Positions 47,301 through 57,522 of a stretch of 64,000 nucleotides of DNA are shown here, one piece after another (positions within the stretch are counted from its first letter, which is position 1; each line of letters opens with the position of its first letter). Origin of the DNA: Persicaria tinctoria. Taxonomy: Eukaryota > Streptophyta > Magnoliopsida > Caryophyllales > Polygonaceae. Below the pieces are notes generated by a model that had not been told where the DNA came from, made no database searches, and saw only the letters and a program-made list of their open reading frames with translations. The stretch lies in contig JBANSL010000004.1 of assembly GCA_037127255.1 (NCBI GenBank), positions 87,812,627 through 87,876,626 of the forward strand, written 5' to 3'. The position numbers were made by a program, and so were the translations under genes.

Positions 47301-48175
47301 ACCATCTACTGTAGAATTGCCCAATCACCAGAGAAACACTCGTATCAATTGACTCAACTTCCTTCATTAAGAACAATAGATGCTTCTTGGAAGGAAAAGA
47401 CATAAATCAAACACTCCAGGATATTAAAGAAACTATTGGAACACATAGATTTGCCAAAATTGCCTTCGTTTGGTGGGGAATATGGTACTTTCGCAACAAA
47501 ACACTATTTGATAACATAAAGCCGGATATAAGATGTATTGTTTCTTTCACAAGAGATCAAACTTCTTTGTGGAATTCGTCCAAAAACATTGATGACCTAG
47601 TTGATAATCCAACAGTCAAAAGTGATAAAATTATAACACATGGAAAAAAAAAAGTGAAAAATGGAACCCCCATAACCGGGAGCTTATAAACTGAACTTTG
47701 ATGGCGCACTATCTCCTTTTATCCAGGGTTCCTATGAATTCATTCTACGAGATTGCAGAAGAGTTCCTATCTTTTGTGGCTCTGGCCCATGCCCTCCGTG
47801 ACCTGTTCTGAAGGCTTAGGGCTTTGGAAAGGAATCATAGCAGCAAAAGAACTCAACATCCCTAATCTTGTAATAGAAGGTGATAATCTAACCATAATTA
47901 ACAGTTTTAAAGGTCTTGGAAAGCCTACTGGAGACTCTGAAATGATGGTCTCGGACAGTCTAGTCTCGCTGGGCTTCTTCGCTTCGGTTGAGATTCGTCA
48001 TGTCTTTCGGGAGGCAAACTAGGTCGCGGACCGTTTATCACATATGTCCCTTGATTTCCATGATGCACTTGTTCCTGACGACTCTCTGCTTCGCATTCTC
48101 ATCCACAATGATGCTCTTAACTTGTAAGGATGCCTTACAGCCAAATTCTTTCCGTTTAAAAAAAAAAACAAAAAA
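44338..48175 (+). pseudogene. Decayed plant LINE (APE-type endonuclease, reverse transcriptase, RNase H)
   Basis: Disjoint frames follow one another in family order. The endonuclease end appears as MGDLNEIL (about 44391) and LDRSLVS. The reverse transcriptase starts at about 45320 (NAVFSLANDKSLGPDGFPAG), then HYRPISLCSTTYKIISKIL (45517), a DMEKTFNLVDW variant of motif A and CGLRQGDPLSPYLF (45898). After the lost catalytic box come NYLGCPIICGRPTKE (46310) and ISPEIKTFLWKISRNGIPTT (47170). A Cys/His motif CPHCDSHCEDLHHLL (near 47270) and an RNase H-like tail (AAKELNIPNLVIEGDNLT, 47848) end at an A-rich tail (48156-48175). Frameshifts and stops make it inactive. The 5' part lies left of the hAT insertions (about 37490-37535). 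Confidence 0.85.
46048..46290. repeat. Inverted duplication inside the LINE reverse transcriptase
   Basis: 46048-46115 is the reverse complement of 46221-46290 (shared CCCGATTTCTAGTTCATTTT and TTTAAAGAGGTTTGAAAGTG, about 90% by eye). The left arm lies exactly where the FADD/YADD catalytic box should be, between IPFL and VIFASATQTT. Confidence 0.85.
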
Positions 48176-51100
48176 GACACAACTTTACTCTATCCAAAGT
48201 CCAAACCAATCTTTAAGAGATCCAGAAATATTGGGCCAAAAGAAAACTAAAAGAAACCCCAACCGGCCCACCCGATTAGACATCGTTCCAAATCAGTTGC
48301 TACTTCCATTTCAAGTCGGCTTGCAGAACTCTGAAAGCCCCAAATCTCCGAAATGAGCAAACCTCATCTCCATTCAAATTTCGGATTCCAATTACCATCT
48401 GGTTTTCACTTCTACCGCCACGAGCAGATCGAGTAATCGTCTTCATCGATTGCCTTCATCGATCGTCTTCGAGTGCAAGATGAACAGCCTCATCTCCGAG
48501 TTCAATCTCCGGTCCCGAGGGGAAAATCAAACAAAGTAAATCGACGAGTTCAATCTCTTCTTTTTCATTATTTTAATTTACTGTGCGGTTATGCCGAGTT
48601 TGTTCTTAAATTGCTTTCTAGATAGATGCCGATTACTGCTGAACTTTCGGTAATTTGGACTCGTTAGTCAGATCGTTTCTCCGCTTCATCTAGACACTTG
48701 ATTAATTAGCCTATGACTGTAATGTTGCACAAAAAAAGGATTAGTTAGTAGAATCGGAAGCGGATAATTCCTTTTTGGTCTGGCAGAATGATCTGCGTGT
48801 CTGGTCTCTTGTAATGGCAAGTGTATCTGATTGAGGAATTAGGGTTTCTTGGCATGATTTTAAGCACAACATTTTGGATCTACATGTTTAAATTGCCAAA
48901 GCAATCTGCGATTAGGTATCATGCTAGATGATTTATTCGTTGAAAATCTCTATTCTTCGTAGTTTTGACCAGCGATGGAAGATATAAAGATGAGATGAAG
49001 TTGGCATCCAAATCGATACCAACACGATAGAAGATTAACACTGAAATGGGATACACATTGATGTAGCAAAAGCCCTTTGTACTGTATTCCATTTAAACTG
49101 GGCTGGCTTTTGTTTAGTTGTATTGATCACCATTTGGTTTTAATTTGCAGCTAAGAGCTGTCAAGTCCGCTGGTCTGCTGATCGAGAATTTTCCATTTCA
49201 ATCCGGTTAGAGAAAGTGAAAATCAGGTACTTCAAATCTGATGCGAAGGCATCTTGCTAGTTTTGCCAAGTTTATAGTTATGCCTTGATCATGCTAAGTG
49301 TTAAATACTGATCAAAGTTGAAGCCAGTGAAGAACATTGTACATTTGCAGTCTTACAGGCCGGATTTCAGTCCAAAATTGCAGGCCAGATTTTATCTGGA
49401 ATAGACCCATTTTTTCCTCTAAAATCTCAGGCCTGGTCCAAACTGGCCCATATCATTTAGCTATTTGGCCATTGGACTTGACAGGTTTTTTTTTAAAATG
49501 GGCAACAACAGGCAACAGCTAGGAATTGATTTCCATGCTCTTCCAACCAAAAATATTGTTTTAAGTCCATTAGGTTACGTTTGTCCCCTAGATTATAAAC
49601 TACATTGAGTTTCTTTTATACTGCTAAGATAAATAAAACATTCCCAAACCTAGGTTCTATTTCCAACCCCTCTGAACCAAACACGCGTTAATTGGGAGGT
49701 CTGCTATACATTTTTGGATATTAAAGTTTTGGCTTATCTTGCTCCATTTTTATGTATGCACTATGCACAACAAAGAAATCAATGCCTAGCTATTTTTAAA
49801 GGAGAAATTTGCAATTTGAATAGTTAATTTGTTAGGACCACCATTTCTACATGAATAGTTTTGTTTGCCTTACGTACAAGATCACAATTATCATAATTTT
49901 TTCAACCCTCTACTTTTGGGGCTCTATTAATATTACCTTCTTTCTTGAATATAGCACACAAGTATGTACGAAGTTGGTTGTTCTCAGGCGCAACTCGCAA
50001 CTATAATATATATGAGGAGTTGCGAAAAATTAATCTCTAAGAGGCAAGTTTTTTCCATTCTATTGTGAAATATTATTAGTGCAAAGATTATGCTATGTCT
50101 ATAATTGCAAAAGGCAAAGATTCTAATCCCTTGGCTGTAAAGTGAGGAGAGGAGTACGTGGGAAGAGTACTAAGAATCTAATTAATAAATGTTATATATT
50201 TCAGCTAACTGGGGAATGGGAATGAATAGCACCTCAAATTACTTTGGCCTACATATCCTAGTGCCTAGTGGTTTCTCTAGTATATAGTAAAAGCGTACTT
50301 AACAGCCAAATTATATTGTATAAGCGCATATTATGCTACTTTAGGCACCTTCACAATTTGCATCCATTTAATTAAAGCCATCAGCCCCATCTTGAAGCTA
50401 TTGATTGAAATTTTGAAATCTCAAAAATATATGTACGAATAGAGCGATTTTTAAAACTAATCCACTTACTTAAATCAATTTAGCTCGAAATTTTGATACA
50501 TTTTTCATGTCATACAACATACAAATTTATGTCACCGTTTATTAAACATTTAGTTATTTTTATTATTTTACTTATCGTGTACGTTATATGGATATGATTA
50601 ATTGGAAATTGAAGAACAATACTTTTAAATATACATAAACAAGGACAGGATATTTTGTGTTATGTGACATGAAAATGTGTAAACATGTTTAAAATGACAT
50701 TGTTAACATGTAAAATGGACATTTCTTTTGAAAAAGGTTATTTTTGCAAAGTGATACTCAAGTTGGGTTATTTTATGTCAAGTTATTCTTCATTGGAATA
50801 TTCCTTGATAGTTGATACTAATGTACATATAAGCCTATTGTTTTAGGTAGCACGATTTCCCACGTCAGATGATAATATAGTTTAAACATTTTTAAGATCA
50901 ACTATATATTCAGACAAATAAAGAAGGAAAAAGCTAGAACCTATTTTTGTTGAGTTGGAGATAATTAATGATTTCCTACATCGTAAGATAATGTAGTCTA
51001 TAGAACTTAAAAATGTTTAAACTCTACAATATATGCTTCTGTATTAAACTCTACAATTATATATAATTTGATGCAGATAAATGCGAATATATACTACTGT

Positions 51101-52779
51101 ATTAAACTCACAGTTTTCTTAATTTGCTGTGCAGATTAATTTATATGGTCAGTGAGGCTGAATTGAAAGGAAAAGGGATCACATGTTCGACAACGAGCCA
51201 TGTTTAAATTCAAGGACGTACAGTGATTGGTCCTAAAGCTAAAGGTACCCCCACTAGCTCTTAACCTTTGATGCTTTTGTGATTGTGGGCGATCACAAGT
51301 TGTAGTGTTTGCTAATATTTAGGTTTCTGTTGCCCTACCAAGGTTGGTGGCTGTCAGTATGAGTTATATATTTTATGCCCTCCAAAGGCTGACAGTGCGG
51401 GGTTCAAACTTCGTTGAGAAAATATAAGATGGCAGTGAACTAATATCGATTTTTCTAATATATGTCGTTAAGGCATGGATTAGAAAGGTAACTAATATAT
51501 AGGAAAAGATCAAAAGATGATGTGGCGAGTTTACCTTGTTTATTAGGGATAGTTTGATTTGAAATATAAGCTTTGTTTCAAATCCTAAGGGTATGACTTA
51601 TGAGAAAGATTCTTTTAAACTCTTTTTGAAACTAACACTCAAAATTTTAATTTTAGGAGTGAGCTCACTTTGTTTAATTGGGAACTGTTTGACTCACTTT
51701 TAAGATTATTAATTTCCTGATGTTTTTGGAAATAAAGGGCTATACTTCTTGTTTGTCTATACCAAATTTGCTATAAATTACACAACAAGTAATGAAAATA
51801 AAAGAAAAGATAGTGAAATTAGATACAACCCCTGTCTGATGCATATTCGATCCCTAAAGATCCCATTGCTTATCCCTCCTAACCGTGAGAACATACCCCT
51901 CCCAATGGTTAGAAGATAGCCAGATAGGTCTCACACTATTTCTTATCCATCATCGTTCGTCTACACCTATATAATCTTATCGTCCCTTATTTTTTTCTTG
52001 GTTGTTGACGTTTTTACGTGTCTTATGCTTGGGTTTTTTATGATTTGCTATTACTGATCTTTTCGGTTTCTCGACCTACCGAGTCTTTCCTATACATTGA
52101 ATTCATTTCCATTTTAAAATAAAAATAAAAATGTAGACTACTAGGCACTAGCTATGTAGTGGAGATTGTTTAGAGGAGTAAAAGGAAAAGGAAAATGAGA
52201 GACATCACAAATGGAACACGTTGGGGATGATTCGTCCAATCAGAACCCATTTGACAATGTTCTTTCCTTAAAAGAATATATTAGGAACCTCTTCATGAGG
52301 AGCTTATTCAATTCATTGATATCCTTTCCCTTTTTGGAAATATTCCCATGTTTTCCCCTGGTCCTTTCTTCCCTTCTTTTTAGACTAATGTGGTGTGGGC
52401 GTGGCTAATACATATCAACAGAGTACTTTAGTTAAGTTGAACTTGGTACTGTTGTTTACTTGTTTGGTTTGTTTTCATCGGTTTTAGGCAATGAAAACTT
52501 GGGGGATTCGATTGGTTTAGGATTTTAAGTTGGATTATAATTATAATCCTGGTTTGGTCCATGGTTCATTTCCTAAGAAGTGTAATTTCCTGATATATTG
52601 TAAGTGTTTGTTTTTGGTTCCTCTCTTTAATTTTTTTTTTAAAAAAACTCTTAAAAGCTTGTAACAACTGTAATCGAGACATACCCTCAAATCCTCAATG
52701 TAGCTTATGATTTATGAACATATTTTTAACTTATCTTATTATGTATGTCGACTTATTATAATACCAGTACTATATTATA
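48176..52779. other. Long intergenic region, no gene recognised
   Basis: At 48250-48540 a C-rich block looks like a plant 5' leader, with ATG at 48480 (MNSLISEFNLRSRGENQT) and a donor-like GTAAAT at 48536. An acceptor TTTGCAG near 49151 would join to an in-frame stop, so this is at best a transcribed leader. Around 51300-51420, GGGGTTCAAACTTCG resembles a pol III B box, as in plant SINEs. The ORF at 52211-52408 has no recognisable features. The remainder is AT-rich. Confidence 0.4.
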
Positions 52780-53014
52780 CTACCTCCGTTCGGAAATATA
52801 AGTCCATTGACTTTTCGGCACGCTTTTTAAGGAGCTAAAAACTATATAAAATAATCTTTTTTTCATTAAATTTTTTACATAGTCTTATAGATATTACTAA
52901 TAAGTATATAGTTATGTAAAAAAATTAATAAAAAAATTATTATTTTATATAGTTTTTAACTGATTAAAAAGCGTGCCAAAAAGTCAATGGACTTATATTT
53001 CCAAACGGAGGGAG
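52780..53014. mobile_element. Stowaway MITE
   Basis: CTACCTCCGTTCGGAAATATAAGTCCATTGAC at the left and its inverted, near-perfect counterpart ending AACGGAGGGAG at the right form long terminal inverted repeats, flanked by TA dinucleotides. This is the classic Tc1/mariner Stowaway layout; at 235 bp it is non-coding. Confidence 0.93.
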
Positions 53015-53484
53015 TACAATATAGGTAAAATTACCATTTAAGGAATTAACGATGAAGTACTATTGATTAAACAGACCCTAAATCAACTGTGTTTGGCAAC
53101 AACAAAAAAACAGTGGGTTTATATGTTTTCTTACAGTAGAAAAAAAAACGGTGGGTTTATATATATGTTTTCTTAGAAAAAATCTGTTCTTTTGCAAGAT
53201 GTGCTGTGTAAAGTTGTTGATGTTGTTGTTGTTACTTCTCTTGAACAGTTGAAGCATCTTTTGAACATGATGCTTATAAATAGCTCTTAATCTGAGCCTC
53301 AACATGTACAAGCTAACACACTCCATTAAGATATTAGCACAAACATCTCTTTTCTGAGCTCTTCACATATTCATATATATAAACAAGCTACTAGTACCAC
53401 CACCATCTCTACCATCGTTTTAGTTCACTAAAAACTACCATCTCTCTCTCCCCGTATATATACAAGTCCCTTAATTCCTTTACC

Positions 53485-53823
53485 ATGGCAATTTTTATGA
53501 TCCTCACTACTTTGTTCTTCATTCCTATCATCCTAGATCAAGATGCCATGTCTAGGGTGGCTGCGACGTCGAGAGGCCAAGCTTTCGTCTTGCCTCCTCC
53601 TCCTCCATCTCCAACGTCCATCAATAGAGGAAGCTTCTCGACGCCAAATGCCCTGCAGAAGCCTCCTTCCATTAAGTTGCCACTTATCCCCATGGTGAAA
53701 CCGCCTCCCTATTCTCCTCACTTCATGATAAACAGATATAAGAAGACGGAAACTGAGGCTTATCGCCCTACAGCTCCTGGTAAAAGCCCTGGTGCTGGCC
53801 ATGAAGTCCCGCCAAACCGATAA
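53485..53823 (+). CDS. C-terminally encoded peptide (CEP) precursor
   Basis: A 112-residue one-exon ORF. The start lies in a good plant context (TACCATGGC), and TATA-like TATATATA stretches lie 35-110 bp upstream. Residues 1 to about 15 are hydrophobic (MAIFMILTTLFFIPIIL) and serve as a secretion signal. A variable Pro-rich middle (LPPPPPSP, PLIPMVKPPP) leads to one CEP domain near the end, AYRPTAPGKSPGAGH, followed by only five residues. Known CEPs are 15-residue secreted hydroxyproline peptides of the form xFRPTxPGxSPGxGH that act through CEPR receptor kinases in root and nutrient signalling. All conserved Pro, Gly and His positions are present; Tyr replaces Phe. The number in the CEP series cannot be given. 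Confidence 0.9.
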   Translation: MAIFMILTTLFFIPIILDQDAMSRVAATSRGQAFVLPPPPPSPTSINRGSFSTPNALQKPPSIKLPLIPMVKPPPYSPHFMINRYKKTETEAYRPTAPGKSPGAGHEVPPNR

Positions 53824-54037
53824 AACTCCAAAACCGTGGGGAAGATGCTGTTTGCCCTGTTTGGTCTTGGTTGCCAGGTTTTCGTTTTTTGGGTCGAAAC
53901 CAGTGTGTGATGTCATTCAGTTTTTTTCTTTTATATGTAATGCATAACTACTTTCAAAGTTCGTTATATTCTATTTTTCTTTAGGTAATGTCTACCTAGT
54001 ACTTCCCCGAAATGTTTTCTTCTTAAGGACACCAAGA

Positions 54038-54109
<72 letters not shown>

Positions 54110-54539
54110 TATCACATCACTCGTGTATATCAGACACACTCAGTTTTTAAGTCGCCTTATCGCTTCTTGACAAGAAAATTATGGGGTTATATTTTTTGTC
54201 TTGTTTTGCAGTATGATCCCATTCGTCGTCGCTTCTTGCGAAACTCTCCCTCGACCTTCATTGCTGCTTAGCTTAGGCCATTGAACCTGATGTGTATTTG
54301 TGTGAACCAATGCTTTACTGTATATGAGTTTCAATTTGCCTCTGGATTTATGTGCTGAATAAGAACCTAAACAGATGCTCAGTTGTCCTATTTATCTCAA
54401 ATAAACCCAACTATGTTAAGTAAAATCTCCAAAGAGGATGGAGTTTATTAGAACACTAACCTAAGTGGATCTGTAACTGCCTCTATGGTTTAACTTAAGT
54501 TCAACCCGTCTACACATTTTTTTGAACCAAAAATATAAC
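53824..54539. repeat. CEP 3' flank with (AT)n microsatellite at 54040-54104
   Basis: After the CEP stop come an untranslated region and an uninterrupted run of about 32 AT units. Nothing gene-like was seen in the rest. Confidence 0.8.
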
Positions 54540-54773
54540 TAGGGCGCTTATCTGAGTCGAACGAGTCAAATATAAGCGATCCGGTGGTTTAACTTTTTCC
54601 GAGCATTAAACAACCGTATTTACTCAAAACAAAGTAAGCCGAGCTTAAATTGAGCAAGCCGAGCTTTTAACTAAACTTGAAAAATGTGTTTATAATCGAC
54701 TTGTTTAGAAAATGAATGAGCACGAGTTTTATCGAATCGAAAGCCAAGCTACTCGACTCATATAACACTCCTA
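54540..54773. mobile_element. Small non-autonomous hAT element (MITE)
   Basis: It starts TAGGGCGCTTATCTGAGTCGAA and ends in the inverse of TAGGAGTGTTATATGAGTCGA. Inside are GAGCAAGCCGAGCTT-type subterminal repeats shared with elements A and B. The flanks AATATAAC (54532-54539) and AGTATAAC (54774-54781) are a 7/8 target duplication, so it is an older insertion. It is 234 bp and non-coding. Confidence 0.75.
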
Positions 54774-55045
54774 AGTATAACCTCTTCCCTACTGGAAGGG
54801 TAATTTGTAACATCAGATGAATTGTAACCCTAATTAAACACAACACAAAATTGGAAGGGTAATTTTTTTTTTTTGTGTTGTTTGTTTATTTATTTATTTA
54901 TTTTGTGGTTAAAACTATAAACGGTTGGAAGAACAAGAACCAGGAAATCGAGGAACGTAAACTCAATCTTACCCACACGATCCGCCATTGCTGAAGCTAA
55001 AGCTTACGCCAATCCATCCAAGCGCTCATCATCGGCCATCACACT

Positions 55046-56883
55046 ATGATTCTTCAAAACCTCAGGCCCGCCATCTCCACCACCTTATCCGCCTCCTCCA
55101 CATCGATTCCTCTTCTCCTTGTCAACGGCAAGCCCTCCCGATCTCTCTCCTTCGCCAATTCCGCTTCAAGGCCCTTCGCGATCCTCCGGAATCCCATGGC
55201 GAGTTGGTTCGATAAGCTCCGGTTCGGGATCCGATCCACCGAGGTATCCGCCGCCTCCGACCCTGCCTCGACGGCGATTGCGCAGGGCCCCGACGACGAC
55301 ATCCCGGCGCCCGGCCAGCAGTTCGCGCAGTTCGGCGCCGGTTGCTTCTGGGGCGTCGAATTGGCCTTCCAGAGAGTTCCGGGGGTCACGAAAACCGAAG
55401 TCGGTTACTCCCAAGGGCTGCTTCATAATCCTTCCTATGATGATATTTGCACGGGGGCTACTCGCCACTCGGAGATCGTTAGGGTTCAGTATGATCCCAA
55501 AGAGTGTAGCTTTGACTCGTTGCTGGATTGTTTCTGGGCCCGGCATGATCCTACCACGCTTAATCGTCAGGTAAATTGAGGTTTTGGCTGTTGAATATCA
55601 AATTGATTTTTAGTCGATTTGGGGCTTTTTTTGAGCAGCTGATTGCTTCAATTTGAATGCGGATCGAGCGTGAAATGAGAGGTGGTATCTATACATATTG
55701 AATTGCAGATATATCAATGATAGAATCATTTCTGGTTGGACCAAATAAGGAATGGATATTGCTGGATGATGAGTGTTCAATTGTACAGCAGTCTCAGCAA
55801 CTATCCTATCAATTTGTTTGCTGCTTTAAATTGGAAATGTAGAAATGCGGATTGGCTTTGCTTAGGTTGGGTTGGTAGTTTGATTTCTGAGGAGTAATGT
55901 CCTCATTTTGAATGCTCTGGTTATGACTGAAGTTTTCAACATTAAGCAATTCATACTCTCTGTCTGGACTTTACTTGAATGAGATTATTCACTTGGGTTC
56001 ACGAGTTCATTGCTGAATTTTGACCTTCACTTATCAAGCTCTATGCTTCCTGTTTGTTTCCATTTCAAGAAAAATGTTACATAGATAACTGGACTGTTGA
56101 ATCAAATTATACAACACCTTCACCATGATCTGATATGTGCAATGTGGAACATGGAAGATGTTATGAAGGTAGTGAATATAATAGGAAGGGAGGCAAAGAG
56201 GCGCTCGAGAAAGTTGATTTAAGAACAGGCAGACAAACTATAGGGTTCACAGTAGCGAGTAGAGACTGATATCTTCTCAAACTACAAAAGGATTTTATCT
56301 TTTTGATGTCTGTTTTATAACTCTCTCCCAGAAATCAGCTTTTTTTTTTCAGACCGTAGATGTGTTTGTTCAAATGGGCAATACGTATGCCACTATGTGG
56401 CATGATCAATTTATCTATATTAGTAGATGTCTGTTCTATAATACTGTATAACTCAGTCCATTGCTTTTCGGTTCCATGTTTAACCATGACACTTTTGGTT
56501 CTCTTTTCGCCTTCGAACACTAAGACAAAGCGGTGCTAACTGCTATCTAATACGGATATGTATCAGCTTTGAGTGAGGACTTGGTCCTTGTATAGTATAA
56601 CGATGGATTCTAATAGTAATTTTTTCTGCAGGGAAACGACGTAGGTACACAATACAGATCAGGAATATACTTCTACACACCCGAGCAAGAGAAAGCCGCC
56701 TTAGAATCAATGGAGAAGCAGCAACAGCTATTAGGCAGGAAGATAGTTACAGAGCTCCTGCCTGCAAAAAAGTTCTACAGAGCTGAAGAGTATCACCAGC
56801 AATACCTTGCAAAGGGTGGCCGATTTGGATTCAGACAATCTACTGAGAAAGGTTGCAACGACCCTATTCGCTGCTATGGCTAG
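55046..56883 (+). CDS. Peptide methionine sulfoxide reductase A, plastid type
   Basis: It reduces methionine-S-sulfoxide in proteins back to methionine. Exons 55046-55570 and 56632-56883 join in phase 0 across a 1,061-bp GT-AG intron to give 258 residues. The first ~75 residues are rich in Ser, Ala and Arg with few acids ([24 protein letters not shown]), as in a chloroplast transit peptide. The catalytic motif GAGCFWG has its Cys at 100. YSQG near 125, [12 protein letters not shown] near 147, [13 protein letters not shown] near 163 and GTQYRSGIY near 180 follow. The end, [11 protein letters not shown], supplies the two resolving Cys (250 and 256). Length and layout match plant MSRA4-like enzymes. 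The first ATG is used; an internal Met at 51 would give a form without most of the transit peptide. Confidence 0.95.
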
Positions 56884-57522
56884 TAAGTCCCTGTCCCCCA
56901 TTGTCTCGAACTTGTATGGTAATAATCCTCACCGTGTAAGACCATAATCAATCGTTTTGTATGTTACGTATACTGTATATCCTTCTGTTCAGGCGAGATC
57001 TTCTATATAGATAATATGATGAGACTGGATTTGCAGTTGGTAATCTCTGTTTTTTTGTAGTTTAATAATTTATAGATATCTTCTTGATCGCTGCTTCCAT
57101 GTTTCCTCTCTTTTCCGTTCATTTGTTGGGTAGATAGTCGAGTCAATTCCTTGTTATATGTAACAACTATTACTTCATAAGAAAGTGAAACAGGAGAACT
57201 CTTTGCACTTTGAATCTTCAGAGTAGAAGTAGAACAAGGCAACCAAATAGTATTTATCTTACACCAGTAGAGAATCATAAACAGAAAATCAGTCTTGGAT
57301 GTATATGTGATGATTTTTTACATGAAATTTGACCCACAAAAGATTACCTAATCAGAAAATCATTGTTTTCATTACATAAACGGACAGTAAATGGTTTTTT
57401 TTTTCTGGGTTAGAAATAGGACTTGGGTCTGTTGGCTAGTACAGTACACCTAAAATGGGTGTTGCATCATATTTTGTTGTGATCATCTTTGTATCTGGGA
57501 GAATTCGATTTCAATCAATCAT
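56884..57522. other. Convergent intergenic region
   Basis: The plus-strand MSRA gene and the minus-strand KNOX gene end toward each other here. The stretch holds the two 3' untranslated regions; no further gene is evident. Confidence 0.6.

Noticed and set aside
53533..53916. 127-aa minus-strand ORF over the CEP gene
   Set aside because: It has no recognisable domain and lies opposite a frame with a signal peptide and a complete CEP domain.
55054..55574. Alternative frames over MSRA exon 1
   Set aside because: Artefacts of the GC-rich transit-peptide region; the MSRA frame has the catalytic motif and joins exon 2 in phase.
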